64,000 bases of DNA, taken from assembly GCF_020622355.1 (NCBI RefSeq), contig NZ_WHVL01000003.1:1-64000 (forward strand). Reading direction: 5' to 3'. The notes below the pieces were generated by a model. That model saw only the letters and a program-made list of their open reading frames with translations. It was not told the DNA's origin and did no database searches. Origin of the DNA: Vreelandella malpeensis (GTDB taxonomy: Bacteria > Pseudomonadota > Gammaproteobacteria > Pseudomonadales > Halomonadaceae). Shown piece after piece: positions 1 to 9,218 of the stretch. The translations under genes and the position numbers were made by a program. Each line of letters opens with the position of its first letter. Position 1 is the stretch's first letter.

Positions 1-369
<369 letters not shown>

Positions 370-649
370 AAGATCGATGTAATCCTTACGTGTCATCCGA
401 AGACAACAAAAGCGGATCAAACTTGGCTCAAGGTTCAAACGAAGTTACTGTGATACTGATTCCACAGCGCTACTAAAAAGTAGCGCTAGGAAGAGTATCG
501 CCGTGTTCGTCTGCCTTGATATTTGGTGACTTGTCACCCTCATCGGCAAACGCCCACATGAATTACCTGATCATATTTTTAAAGAGCGATTCGCTGAAGC
601 TCGACATTGGCTCGATGACCGGAGCCGCTTGCCTCAGCGAGGAAGGCGT
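370..649 (-). promoter_or_regulatory. rrn leader (transcribed spacer before 16S)
   Basis: This stretch holds no gene. It is the transcribed leader between the rRNA promoter and the 16S 5' end. It contains a boxA element (579-588) and an 8-bp perfect hairpin (466-473 with 480-487, loop of six bases rich in A/T). Transcripts starting near 643 would carry about 270 nt of leader. Short apparent reading frames here lack any coding character. Confidence 0.7.
579..588 (-). promoter_or_regulatory. boxA antitermination element of the rrn leader
   Basis: On the minus strand the sequence CGCTCTTTAA matches the rrn boxA consensus (GCTCTTTA) bound by NusB/NusE. It sits about 60 nt downstream of the predicted start site and 210 nt before the 16S gene, the expected place. 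NusA, another part of the complex, is encoded at 29335-30849. Confidence 0.8.
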
Positions 650-677
650 ATTCTACGCATTCCATGGTGTTTGTCAA
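650..677 (-). promoter_or_regulatory. rRNA operon sigma-70 promoter
   Basis: Minus strand: a perfect -35 TTGACA (672-677), a 16-bp spacer, and -10 TAGAAT (650-655, one mismatch to consensus). The start site is expected near 643, followed by C-rich sequence. This is the best promoter-like match between tyrS and 16S. I did not find an equally good second (P1/P2) promoter upstream. Confidence 0.75.
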
Positions 678-776
678 CCGCTGATTTTCGCGGTGGACGT
701 CAGCCTCGAACATCTCGCTAACCTCCTGACAAACCGAAGGTTTTACCCTTCTTCACCGCTGGCGACGCTGGGCGTC

Positions 777-815
777 CCCGGCAGCGGATGCGTACTTTAC
801 GGATTCGCTGCCGGG
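777..815. repeat. inverted repeat between tyrS stop and the rrn promoter
   Basis: A 10-bp perfect inverted repeat (CCCGGCAGCG at 777-786, complement at 806-815) separated by 19 nt lies about 30 nt after the tyrS stop. Neither side is followed by a T-run, so it is not a typical intrinsic terminator. It may be a 3' mRNA stabiliser or a Rho-assisted end for tyrS. Confidence 0.5.
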
Positions 816-841
816 AGTGCAAGGGGTTTTTCAGAAAAGAA

Positions 842-2041
842 TCACTTCAACGTCACACGGGCGTAACGCTTCTTGCCCGCCTGAATAACGTAGGCCTTGC
901 CGGTGGGCAGCATGGTGCTGGGCGCCACCACCTCGCCATCGACCTTGACGCTGCCGTTCTTGAGCATGTCCTTGGCCTGAGCGCTGTTCTTGGTGAGCTC
1001 GGAGCGATTGAGCACGGTGGCGATCGGCGCGGTCTCGGCGCCCTCGAAATCGACATCGACCTCGGGCAGGTCTTCCGGCAGCTCGCCATCGGCCAGCTGA
1101 TTGCCGGCGGACTTGTGCGCATTAGCCGCTGCTTCCTCGCCGTGGTAGCGGGCGATCAGCTCGCGGGCGAGCTCCATCTTGACGTCGCGCGGGTTGGCGC
1201 CCTGCTCGACGCCTTGCTTGAGTGCATCGATCTCGTCGTTGGATTTCAGCGACAGCAGCTCGAAGTAGCGCCACATGAGGCTGTCCGGCATGGAGACGAG
1301 CTTGTTGAACATCGACCCCGGCGCCTCGTCGACGCCCACATAGTTGCCGAGCGACTTGGACATCTTCTGCACGCCGTCCAGACCCTCGAGCAACGGCATG
1401 GTGATGACCACCTGCGGCTCCTGACCGAAGTGCTTCTGGATTTCGCGCCCCATCAACAGGTTGAACTTCTGATCGGTACCCCCCAGTTCGATATCGGCTT
1501 CCAGGGCCACGGAGTCGTAGCCCTGCACCAGCGGGTAAAGGAACTCGTGAATCGCGATCGGCTGGTTGGCCTTGTAACGCTTCTCGAAGTCGTCACGCTC
1601 GAGCATGCGCGCCACGGTGCTTTTCGCTGCCAACTCGATCATCTTGGCGGCGGTCAGTTCGCCGAACCACTCGGCGTTGAAGCGCACCTCGGTCTTCTCG
1701 GGATCGAGGATCTTGAACACCTGCTCCTTGTAGGTTTCGGCGTTGGCCTTGACGTCGGCTTCGGTGAGCGGTTTGCGGGTGACGTTCTTGCCGGTCGGAT
1801 CACCGATGCGTCCGGTGAAGTCGCCGATCAGAAAGATCACGGTATGGCCCAGATCCTGAAACTGGCGCATCTTGGTGAGCAGTACGCTGTGACCGAGGTG
1901 CAGGTCCGGCGCGGTGGGATCGAAGCCCGCCTTGATGCGCAGCTTGCGCCCGGAGGCGAGCTTCTTTTTCAGCTCGTCTTCCACCAGGATTTCGTGCGTT
2001 CCCCGCGTCAGCAGTGCCAGCGCCTGATCCAGCTCACTCAT
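842..2041 (-). CDS. tyrS: tyrosyl-tRNA synthetase
   Basis: Attaches tyrosine to tRNA-Tyr using ATP, in the cytoplasm; class I synthetase. The 399-aa product has the HIGH-type motif as HLGH at residues 48-51, the KMSKS loop at about 226-230, and a C-terminal S4-like RNA-binding domain from about 335. Length and the HLGH variant suit the shorter TyrZ-like branch rather than the 424-aa E. coli TyrS type (recalled, not searched). It is divergent from anmK with a 112-bp gap, a pairing I recall from pseudomonads. The rRNA operon follows on the same strand with no clear intrinsic terminator between them. Confidence 0.96.
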   Translation of the reverse strand: MSELDQALALLTRGTHEILVEDELKKKLASGRKLRIKAGFDPTAPDLHLGHSVLLTKMRQFQDLGHTVIFLIGDFTGRIGDPTGKNVTRKPLTEADVKANAETYKEQVFKILDPEKTEVRFNAEWFGELTAAKMIELAAKSTVARMLERDDFEKRYKANQPIAIHEFLYPLVQGYDSVALEADIELGGTDQKFNLLMGREIQKHFGQEPQVVITMPLLEGLDGVQKMSKSLGNYVGVDEAPGSMFNKLVSMPDSLMWRYFELLSLKSNDEIDALKQGVEQGANPRDVKMELARELIARYHGEEAAANAHKSAGNQLADGELPEDLPEVDVDFEGAETAPIATVLNRSELTKNSAQAKDMLKNGSVKVDGEVVAPSTMLPTGKAYVIQAGKKRYARVTLK

Positions 2042-2153
2042 TGCCTCTCTCCACTCTAAGCTTTGCCCGCCCGGGGCACGGATGATACATAGCCGGCAAT
2101 GTTACCATGCCAACCGTTCCCGGTTGAGACTTCACCGTCCTGGATGACGCTTC

Positions 2154-3299
2154 ATGAACAACGCAAACCCCACCTCGCTCTACGTCGGTCTGATGTCCGG
2201 CACCAGCCTCGACGGCATCGATGCCGCCCTGGTCGAAATAACGCCGGAGGCGCCCCCCCGGCTTATCGCCACCCATGCCGAGCCGATGCCGGTGGCTCTT
2301 CGCCAGGCGCTGCTGACTCTTTGCCACGCGGAGCACGCCCGCTTTGCCGAGCTTGCCCACGCCGAGGCCACGTTCTGCGCGCTGCAGGCCCGCGCCGTCA
2401 CTGCGCTGTTGAAAGAGGCGGGCGTGGCGCCGGAGGAGGTTCGTGCCATCGGCAGCCACGGCCAGACCATCGAGCACGCCCCCGAGGGCCACGCCGGTGG
2501 CCCGGCCTACACGCTGCAGCTCGACAACCCGAGCCTGCTGGCGGAACTCACCGGCCTTGCCGTGGTGGCGGACTTTCGCCGTCGCGACCTCGCCGCCGGC
2601 GGCCAGGCTGCGCCGCTCGCCCCGGCGTTTCATCAGGCGCTGTTCGACGGCGAGCACGCCGAACGTCTGATTCTCAACCTCGGCGGTATCGCCAACGTCA
2701 CCTGGTTGCCCGCCGACCCCGCCGCACCGGTACTCGGTTTCGACACCGGCCCCGCCAACGTGTTGATGGATGCCTGGTTCGCGCGTCACGTCGCCACCTC
2801 CACGGCCCGCTTCGATGAGGACGGTGCCTGGGCGAAGCGCGGCCGGGTGGACGAGACGCTGCTTACTCACCTGCTGGAGGAGCCCTTCTTCGCGCTCGCG
2901 CCGCCGCGCAGCACCGGGCGCGAGCTGTTTCACGAGGCGTGGCTCGACGCTCACCTGAGCGGCGAAGAGCGCGCGGTCGATGTGCAGGCAACGCTTGCCG
3001 AGCTGACCGCCGTGAGCGTGGCCCGGGCCATCGATGCACTCCTGCCCGACGCCCCACCCATCACGCTGATCACCGGCGGCGGCGGCGCCCACAACGCGCA
3101 TCTGATGAGCCGGCTGGCCCACCACCTGCCCAACGCCACGCTTACTTCTCCCGCCGCCTTCGGCTGGCCGGAGGACTGGATCGAGGCCGGCGCCTTCGCC
3201 TGGCTCGCCCATCGGCGCCTGGAAGGCCTGCCCGGCAACCTGCCCTCGGTCACCGGCGCGCGCGGCCCCCGGGTGCTCGGCGGCCTCTTCGCCGCCTGA
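2154..3299 (+). CDS. anmK: anhydro-N-acetylmuramic acid kinase
   Basis: Phosphorylates and hydrates 1,6-anhydro-N-acetylmuramic acid released during cell-wall turnover to MurNAc-6-phosphate, a step of peptidoglycan recycling in the cytoplasm. The 381-aa protein opens with GLMSGTSLDG (residues 11-20), the family's ATP-binding signature, and has the second sugar-kinase phosphate loop around FDTGPANVLMD. Length is normal for AnmK. It is divergent from tyrS and convergent with pilT (22-bp gap), so it is probably monocistronic. No terminator is evident in the short gap to pilT. Confidence 0.95.
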   Translation: MNNANPTSLYVGLMSGTSLDGIDAALVEITPEAPPRLIATHAEPMPVALRQALLTLCHAEHARFAELAHAEATFCALQARAVTALLKEAGVAPEEVRAIGSHGQTIEHAPEGHAGGPAYTLQLDNPSLLAELTGLAVVADFRRRDLAAGGQAAPLAPAFHQALFDGEHAERLILNLGGIANVTWLPADPAAPVLGFDTGPANVLMDAWFARHVATSTARFDEDGAWAKRGRVDETLLTHLLEEPFFALAPPRSTGRELFHEAWLDAHLSGEERAVDVQATLAELTAVSVARAIDALLPDAPPITLITGGGGAHNAHLMSRLAHHLPNATLTSPAAFGWPEDWIEAGAFAWLAHRRLEGLPGNLPSVTGARGPRVLGGLFAA

Positions 3300-3320
3300 G
3301 GCACGCTCGCGGCTCGGCCC

Positions 3321-4358
3321 TCAGGGCTTGGTGAGCACGCCGTTGGCGCGAGTCTGGGCCTCCTCGAAACTCACCTTGCCCTGCTTGACCAGCGCCGTCA
3401 GCGAGGCGTTCAGCGTCTGCATCCCTAAGTTCACCCCGGTCTGCATCGCCGAGTAGATCTGGGCGACCTTGTCCTCGCGGATCAGGTTGCGCACCGCCGA
3501 GGTGGCGATCAGGATCTCGTGGGCCGCCACGCGCCCGCCGCCCTGCTGCTTCAACAGCGTCTGTGCCACCACCGCCTGCAGCGACTCCGAGAGCATCGAG
3601 CGCACCATGGACTTCTCCTCGCCAGGGAAGACGTCGATGATCCGATCGATGGTCTTCGCCGCCGAGGTGGTGTGCAGCGTGGCGAACACCAGATGCCCGG
3701 TTTCCGCCGCGGTCAGCGCCAGCCGGATCGTCTCCAGATCGCGAAGCTCGCCCACCATGATCACGTCCGGATCCTCGCGCAGCGCGCTCCTCAAGGCATT
3801 GGTGAAGCTGTGGGTATCGCGGTGCACCTCACGCTGGTTGACCAGACAGCGCTTGCTGTCGTGCACGAACTCGACCGGGTCCTCGATGGTGAGGATATGC
3901 TCGAAGCGGTGCTCGTTGATGAAATCGATCAGCGCCGCGAGCGTGGTGCTCTTGCCCGACCCGGTGGGCCCGGTCACCAGCACCAGGCCGCGTGGCAGCA
4001 TCGCCAGGCGCTCGAACACTTCACCCAGGCCCAGCGCCTGCATCGACAGCACCTCGCTCGGGATGGTGCGAAACACCGCACCAGCGCCGCGCGCCTGGTG
4101 AAAGGCGTTGACCCGAAAGCGTGCCACCTTGGGCAGCGCGTAGGAGAAGTCGGTCTCCAAATGCTCCTCGAACTCGCGGCGCTGGCGCTCGTTCATGACC
4201 GCATGGATCAGCGCGAGCACCTCCTTGTGCGTCATCGCGGGCACGTTGAGGCGGTGGATGTCGCCATCGACCCGGATCATCGGCGCAAGGCCGGCGCTCA
4301 AGTGCAAGTCGGATGCATTCTGCTTTGCCGAGAATGCCAGCAGTTCGGTAATATCCAT
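3321..4358 (-). CDS. pilT: type IV pilus retraction ATPase PilT
   Basis: Cytoplasmic hexameric ATPase that powers depolymerisation of type IV pili, giving twitching motility and DNA uptake. The 345-aa sequence has the PAS-like N-terminal domain, Walker A GPTGSGKS at 130-137, the Asp and His boxes typical of secretion ATPases, and a variant (AVRNLIRE, about residue 290) of the AIRNLIRE motif that distinguishes PilT from PilB and PilU. It is divergent from yggS with a gap of about 30 bp, an arrangement I recall from pseudomonads. No other pilus genes are in the window, so whether a full pilus is built cannot be told here. Confidence 0.95.
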   Translation of the reverse strand: MDITELLAFSAKQNASDLHLSAGLAPMIRVDGDIHRLNVPAMTHKEVLALIHAVMNERQRREFEEHLETDFSYALPKVARFRVNAFHQARGAGAVFRTIPSEVLSMQALGLGEVFERLAMLPRGLVLVTGPTGSGKSTTLAALIDFINEHRFEHILTIEDPVEFVHDSKRCLVNQREVHRDTHSFTNALRSALREDPDVIMVGELRDLETIRLALTAAETGHLVFATLHTTSAAKTIDRIIDVFPGEEKSMVRSMLSESLQAVVAQTLLKQQGGGRVAAHEILIATSAVRNLIREDKVAQIYSAMQTGVNLGMQTLNASLTALVKQGKVSFEEAQTRANGVLTKP

Positions 4359-4390
4359 CTCTCTTCCCCGGCGGTATGAGGACCTTCAGT

Positions 4391-5110
4391 ATGACAGAGA
4401 TCGCGCTAGGCGAATCCTTGGAACAGGCGCGGGCACGTCTTGCCCGCGCCCTCGACGCCGCCGGGCGTCCGGCGAGCGGCGCCCGGCTGCTGGCGGTCAG
4501 CAAGACCAAGCCGGCGTCGATGCTGCGCGACGCGTGGCACCACGGCCAGCGCGCCTTCGGCGAGAACTACCTGCAGGAAGCGCTCGACAAGCAGCAGGCC
4601 CTTACGGATCTTGACGACATCGAGTGGCATTTCATCGGCCCGCTGCAGTCAAACAAGACCCGCGCGGTGGCCGAGCACTTCGCCTGGATGCACAGCATCG
4701 AGCGCGAAAAGATCGCCCGGCGCCTGAGCGAGCAGCGCCCCGCGCACCTGCCGCCGCTCAACGTCTGCCTGCAGGTCAACGTAAGCCGCGAGCCGAGCAA
4801 GTCCGGCGTCGCCCCCGAAGACACCCTGGCGCTGGCCCGGGCAGTCGCCACACTCCCGGGGCTCGCGCTGCGCGGGCTGATGGCGATTCCCGCGCCGGCC
4901 ACGAACATCACAGAGCAGCGCGTGTCCTTCGCCGCGCTGCAGGCGCTTTTGCGCGAGCTCCAGGAGGCACTGCCCGAGGCGCCGCTCGACACGCTCTCGA
5001 TGGGCATGAGCGATGACCTGGAGGCCGCCGTCATGGAGGGCGCCACTCTGGTACGCTTGGGCAGCGCGATCTTCGGCGCGCGCCCGGCCAAGCCTGAAGG
5101 CACTACCTGA
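4391..5110 (+). CDS. yggS: YggS/PLPBP family pyridoxal-phosphate homeostasis protein
   Basis: PLP-binding protein with an alanine-racemase-like TIM barrel and no known catalytic reaction; the family buffers PLP and influences amino-acid and keto-acid pools. The PLP lysine is in the LLAVSKTKP segment (Lys38 of the 239-aa product), and the family segment HFIGPLQSNK is present. I chose ATG 4391 because GAGGA at 4378-4382 lies 8 nt upstream; the in-frame ATG at 4376 overlaps that Shine-Dalgarno sequence. It heads the run yggS-proC-yggT-metX-metW. The yggS-proC pairing recurs widely and links PLP to proline metabolism. Confidence 0.93.
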   Translation: MTEIALGESLEQARARLARALDAAGRPASGARLLAVSKTKPASMLRDAWHHGQRAFGENYLQEALDKQQALTDLDDIEWHFIGPLQSNKTRAVAEHFAWMHSIEREKIARRLSEQRPAHLPPLNVCLQVNVSREPSKSGVAPEDTLALARAVATLPGLALRGLMAIPAPATNITEQRVSFAALQALLRELQEALPEAPLDTLSMGMSDDLEAAVMEGATLVRLGSAIFGARPAKPEGTT

Positions 5111-5164
5111 GCCACGACGCACCCGCCGCCCCGCGCGGCCCATTTTCACGACAAAGGATTTTCC

Positions 5165-5989
5165 ATGGCGAACACCATCACCTTCATCGGCGCGGGCAAC
5201 ATGGCCAAGGCGATCATCGGCGGACTGCTCGACAGCGGCGTAAGCCCCTCGAGCATCACCGCCACCGCGCCGAGCGATGACGGGCTCGCTCCGCTTCGCG
5301 AGCGGCTCGGGATCCACACCCAGACCGACAACGTCGAGGCGGTGAAGGGCGCCGATGTGGTGATCCTCGCGGTCAAGCCGCAGATCATGAAGAGCGTGTG
5401 TGCGCCGCTTGCCGAGGCCGTGCAGGCCTACAAACCGCTGATCGTTTCGATTGCCGCAGGCCTCGAAGCCGCTACAATCGACGGCTGGCTCGGCGGCGGT
5501 ACGGCGCTGGTACGCTGCATGCCCAATACGCCGTCACTGGTCGGCGTCGGCGCCAGCGGCCTCTTCGCCAACCCGGCGGTGTCGGATGCCCAGCGCGCGT
5601 TGGCCACGGAGCTCATGGAAGCGGTGGGCATCGTCGAGTGGGTGGAGCAGGAGTCGCTTCTGGACGCGGTGACGGCGGTTTCGGGCAGTGCGCCGGCCTA
5701 CTTCTTTCTGATGTTCGAGGCGATGGAAGAGGCCGGCGTCGCCCAGGGACTCTCCGCCGCTACCGCGCGGCGCCTGGCGATCCAGACCGCGCTGGGCGCG
5801 GCCACCATGGCCGGCCAGAGCAAGCACGATCCGGCCACGCTCAAGCGCAACGTCATGTCGCCCGGCGGCACCACCGAGCGGGCGATCGCCCACTTGGAAG
5901 ACGCCCAGCTGCGCGACACGATAAAGGGCGCCATGCAGGCCTGCGCCCGGCGCGCCGCCGAGATGGCCAACGAGCTGAGCGCGGACTGA
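5165..5989 (+). CDS. proC: pyrroline-5-carboxylate reductase
   Basis: Last step of proline synthesis: reduces 1-pyrroline-5-carboxylate with NAD(P)H in the cytoplasm. The 274-aa protein starts with the Rossmann motif FIGAGNMAKA and carries the family signature around MSPGGTTERAI near residue 236. Length matches the ProC family. The AAAGGA Shine-Dalgarno sequence lies a few bases before the ATG. In a halophile proline is also a possible compatible solute, but nothing in this locus shows osmotic control. Confidence 0.96.
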   Translation: MANTITFIGAGNMAKAIIGGLLDSGVSPSSITATAPSDDGLAPLRERLGIHTQTDNVEAVKGADVVILAVKPQIMKSVCAPLAEAVQAYKPLIVSIAAGLEAATIDGWLGGGTALVRCMPNTPSLVGVGASGLFANPAVSDAQRALATELMEAVGIVEWVEQESLLDAVTAVSGSAPAYFFLMFEAMEEAGVAQGLSAATARRLAIQTALGAATMAGQSKHDPATLKRNVMSPGGTTERAIAHLEDAQLRDTIKGAMQACARRAAEMANELSAD

Positions 5990-6037
5990 TCCGCACCAGA
6001 ACACCCAGCACGATTCAACGTAACGGAGACGCAAGCA

Positions 6038-6631
6038 ATGGGCAGCCAAGTGGGTAGCGCCGGGTTGATGCTAGTCAACACCCTGATCAACATATATTTA
6101 TTCCTGCTGATGCTGCGCTTTCTGCTGCAAGCCTCGCGCGCGGACTACTACAATCCGCTGAGCCAGTCGGTGGTCAAGATCACCCAGCCGGTGGTCGGCC
6201 CCTTCCAGAGTTTTCTGGGACCGGTCGCCGGACGCTTCGACCTGGCCACGCTCGCCGCGGCCTTCGTGCTCAAGGTCGTGAGCATCGTCGCCATCTTCAT
6301 GCTGTTCGGTATCGGCATGCCGCCGGTGGTGCAACTGGTGATTGCCGGCATCGCGGCACTCGCCAACGCCATCTTGAAGATCTACTTCTTCGCTCTGATC
6401 GTGATGATCATCCTGAGCTGGGTCGCGCCCAACGCCAGCCATCCGGGGGCGCTTCTGGTCATGCAACTGGTGGAGCCGATCATGGCGCCCGTGCGCCGGG
6501 TGATCCCGCCGCTGGGCATGATCGATCTCTCGCCCATCGTGGTGTTCATCGCCATCAACCTGATCGATGGTCTGGTGGTGGGCTCGCTGATTCGCCAGGC
6601 TGGCGCTCCCGGCGCACTGGTGGGGCTTTGA
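6038..6631 (+). CDS. yggT: YggT family integral membrane protein
   Basis: Inner-membrane protein of 197 aa built as two related halves, each with hydrophobic helices followed by a conserved amphipathic stretch (first near residues 40-60 around NPLSQSVVKITQPVVGP, second near 130-160 around LVMQLVEPIMAPVRRVIPP). E. coli yggT was described as relieving osmotic shock when potassium uptake is defective; the biochemical role is unknown. It follows proC by 48 bp, the usual yggS-proC-yggT order, and precedes metX. Confidence 0.9.
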   Translation: MGSQVGSAGLMLVNTLINIYLFLLMLRFLLQASRADYYNPLSQSVVKITQPVVGPFQSFLGPVAGRFDLATLAAAFVLKVVSIVAIFMLFGIGMPPVVQLVIAGIAALANAILKIYFFALIVMIILSWVAPNASHPGALLVMQLVEPIMAPVRRVIPPLGMIDLSPIVVFIAINLIDGLVVGSLIRQAGAPGALVGL

Positions 6632-6700
6632 GCGCGCACCGACCGGGCCGTGTCCGCCGAGCGCCTTCGACACCCATTCACCGCAGGATAGACGCCTTCG

Positions 6701-7897
6701 ATGCCTGATTCAGACACGCGACCCGGCGCGGGCCGGCCGGCGAACTCCGTCGGCCTGGTCACGCCCCACGTCGCCAAGTTCGACACGCCCCTGCCGCTGG
6801 CCTGCGGGCGGGAGCTTCCCGAGTTCGAGCTGATTTTCGAGACCTACGGCACGCTCAATGCCGAGCGCACCAACGCCGTGCTGATCTGCCATGCGCTGTC
6901 GGGGCACCACCACGCCGCCGGCTACCATCATCCGGACGACACCAAGCCCGGCTGGTGGGACGCCCACATCGGCCCGGGCAAGCCGATCGACACCGACCGC
7001 TTCTTCGTCGTCTCGCTCAACAACCTCGGCGGCTGCCATGGAAGCACCGGCCCCGTGAGTCACAACCCGGCGACCGGGCGCCAGTGGGGGCCCGACTTTC
7101 CCCTGGTGACGGTGAGCGACTGGGTGGCAAGCCAGGCGCGCCTCGCCGACCATCTCGGCATCGAGCGCTTCGCTGCCCTCGTCGGCGGAAGCCTTGGCGG
7201 CATGCAGGTGCTGCAGTGGACGATCACCCACCCCGAGCGGGTCGCCAACGCGGTGATCATCGCCGCCACCCCGCGGCTCTCGGCGCAGAACATCGCCTTC
7301 AACGAGGTCGCCCGCCAGGCGATCCGCTCGGACCCGGAGTTTCACGGCGGCTGGTACGCCGAGCACGACACGGTGCCCAAACGGGGCTTGAAGCTTGCGC
7401 GCATGGTGGGCCACATCACCTATCTTTCCGAAGACGCCATGGGCAGCAAGTTCGGCCGCGACCTCAGGGCCGACGACCTGAACTTCGGCTTCGACGTGGA
7501 GTTCCAGGTGGAGTCCTACCTGCGCTATCAGGGCGACACCTTCTCCACCGCGTTTGATGCCAACACTTACCTGTTGATGACCAAGGCGCTGGACTACTTC
7601 GACCCCTCGGCGGCCTGCGACGGCGATCTCGCCTGCGCGCTGGCGCCGGCCCAGTGTCCGTTTCTGATCGTGAGTTTCACCACCGACTGGCGCTTTCCGC
7701 CCTCGCGCTCCAGGGAGCTGGTCGATGCGCTGATCCGCGCCGGCAAGCCGGTCAGCTACGCCAACATCGAATCTCCCCACGGCCACGACGCCTTCTTGCT
7801 GCCCGAGCCACGCTACGAGGCGGTGTTCGACGCCTTCATGACGCGCGCAGCGGGCGATCTCGGCCTGGCCGCCCCCCGCACGGAGACCCAGGCATGA
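6701..7897 (+). CDS. metX: homoserine O-acyltransferase (MetX)
   Basis: Activates the homoserine hydroxyl with an acyl group, committing it to methionine synthesis. Alpha/beta-hydrolase fold with the nucleophile in GGSLGGMQ (Ser164), and the expected Asp (Asp329, in FTTDWRF) and His (His362, in SPHGHDAF). The 398-aa length fits MetX. Family members in gammaproteobacteria may use succinyl-CoA instead of acetyl-CoA; I cannot decide this from sequence. It overlaps metW by ATGA, so the two are translationally coupled, the classic metXW pair. The first 20 or so residues are Pro/Gly-rich and poorly conserved; the start could lie slightly downstream. Confidence 0.95.
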   Translation: MPDSDTRPGAGRPANSVGLVTPHVAKFDTPLPLACGRELPEFELIFETYGTLNAERTNAVLICHALSGHHHAAGYHHPDDTKPGWWDAHIGPGKPIDTDRFFVVSLNNLGGCHGSTGPVSHNPATGRQWGPDFPLVTVSDWVASQARLADHLGIERFAALVGGSLGGMQVLQWTITHPERVANAVIIAATPRLSAQNIAFNEVARQAIRSDPEFHGGWYAEHDTVPKRGLKLARMVGHITYLSEDAMGSKFGRDLRADDLNFGFDVEFQVESYLRYQGDTFSTAFDANTYLLMTKALDYFDPSAACDGDLACALAPAQCPFLIVSFTTDWRFPPSRSRELVDALIRAGKPVSYANIESPHGHDAFLLPEPRYEAVFDAFMTRAAGDLGLAAPRTETQA

Positions 7898-8490
7898 TGC
7901 GTACTGACCACGAGCTGATCGTCGACTGGGTGCCACATGACGCCCACGTGCTGGACCTGGCCTGCGGCGACGGCGCGCTGCTCGAACGCCTGGGCCGCGA
8001 GAAGGGCGTGACTGGCTACGGGCTCGAGATCGACCCCGCCGGCATCACCGAGTGCGTGGCGCGCGGGGTCTCGGTGATCGAGCATGACCTCGACGACGGG
8101 CTGGGCAACTTCTGCGACCAGAGCTACGACCAGGTGATCATGACCCAGGCGCTGCAGGCGCTGCGCCGCCCGGACAGAATGCTCGACGAGATGCTCAGAG
8201 TGGCCAACGAAGGGATCATCACCTTCCCCAACTTCGCCTACTGGCGCCACCGGGTGTATCTGGGCCTGCGCGGCTACATGCCGGTCTCGAAGTCGCTGCC
8301 CCACGCCTGGTACGACACGCCCAACATTCACCTCTCCACCTTCAACGACTTCGAGCAGCTGTGCCGCGAGAAGGGCCTGGTGATCGTCGACCGTGCCGTA
8401 GGCGTGGGCGAGCATCGCGGCCACTGGACCTCCCGGTGGTGGCCGAACCTGTTCGGCGAGATCGCTGTGTTTCGCGTGCGCCGTCGCTAG
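7894..8490 (+). CDS. metW: methionine biosynthesis protein MetW
   Basis: Partner of MetX in homoserine acylation; the family has a SAM-methyltransferase fold, with [16 protein letters not shown] at about residues 19-34 as the nucleotide-binding motif. The 198-aa size is typical. I start it at ATG 7894, inside the metX stop (ATGA overlap); ATG 7897 is the only close alternative. It is convergent with sfsA, the two stop codons sharing a CTAG (8487-8490), so the two 3' ends overlap by 4 bp. Confidence 0.94.
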   Translation: MMRTDHELIVDWVPHDAHVLDLACGDGALLERLGREKGVTGYGLEIDPAGITECVARGVSVIEHDLDDGLGNFCDQSYDQVIMTQALQALRRPDRMLDEMLRVANEGIITFPNFAYWRHRVYLGLRGYMPVSKSLPHAWYDTPNIHLSTFNDFEQLCREKGLVIVDRAVGVGEHRGHWTSRWWPNLFGEIAVFRVRRR

Positions 8491-9218
8491 AGGCGCACGC
8501 TCACGGGCCGCTCGATGAACACCGACGAGGGTGCGCCCGCCTCCCACCCGACATTGATGGCGTAGGCCAGCACCTCGACCCCGTGGGTCACGGCGGCATG
8601 AAAACCGGCGGCGTAGGCCGGGTCGATGTGGGTGGCGGGGCCAACACTTTCGATGCCCTGGCGCGCCACGCAGAACACCAGCACCGCGCGCTCGCCCTGG
8701 TGGGCAAGCGCTTCGAGAGACTGCAGGTGCTTGAGCCCGCGAGTGCTGACGGAGGCCGGAAAGTAGCCCAGCCCATCGTCCTCCAGGAGCGTGACCTGCT
8801 TGACCTCGAGATAGGCGCGCCGCCCGCTCGCCGTGTCCTCGAGCAGAAAGTCGAGCCGCGAATCATCCACCTTCACCTCGCGGCGCAGCGTATTGTAGCC
8901 CGCTAGCGCGTCGAGCCTGCCGGCGGCCAGCGCCGCCTCGACGATGCGGTTGGCACGCCCGGTGTGAATCGAGGCAAGCGCTATCCCGCCGTTTTCATTC
9001 GGCAGCTCGATCAGCTCCCAGGTCCAGGCGAGCTTGCGCTTGGGATTGTCGCTTGGCGAGAGCCACACCCGGCAGCCCGGCACGTTGACGCTTTTCATCG
9101 AGCCGGTGTTGGGGCAGTGGGCGGTCACCTCGCGCCCGTCATCCAGGCGCACGTCGGCGAAGAAGCGCTTGTAGCGGCGCAGCAGCACACCCGGCACCAG
9201 GCCCTGGTAGGCGATCAT
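8487..9218 (-). CDS. sfsA: sugar fermentation stimulation protein A (SfsA)
   Basis: A 243-aa protein of the SfsA family, which binds DNA and has a PD-(D/E)XK nuclease-like fold; the E. coli protein was found as a multicopy stimulator of maltose genes and its true role is unclear. Recognised segments include AHCPNTGSMKS and the acidic LDFLLEDT...YLEVKQVTL core. The start at 9218 overlaps the stop of the upstream aminotransferase by 4 bp (ATGA), so the pair is coupled. A longer in-frame extension upstream runs inside the aminotransferase gene and looks non-coding. Confidence 0.92.
   Translation of the reverse strand: MIAYQGLVPGVLLRRYKRFFADVRLDDGREVTAHCPNTGSMKSVNVPGCRVWLSPSDNPKRKLAWTWELIELPNENGGIALASIHTGRANRIVEAALAAGRLDALAGYNTLRREVKVDDSRLDFLLEDTASGRRAYLEVKQVTLLEDDGLGYFPASVSTRGLKHLQSLEALAHQGERAVLVFCVARQGIESVGPATHIDPAYAAGFHAAVTHGVEVLAYAINVGWEAGAPSSVFIERPVSVRL

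Noticed and set aside
727-732. TTGTCA as a second -35 box for the rRNA operon
   Set aside because: No acceptable -10 at 16-18 bp.
788-2059. Long plus-strand frame opposite tyrS, and similar long antisense frames opposite carB, infB, pnp, ftsH, dnaK and others
   Set aside because: High-GC shadow frames: repetitive, His/Arg/Leu-rich, no family match, and each lies opposite a clearly identified gene.
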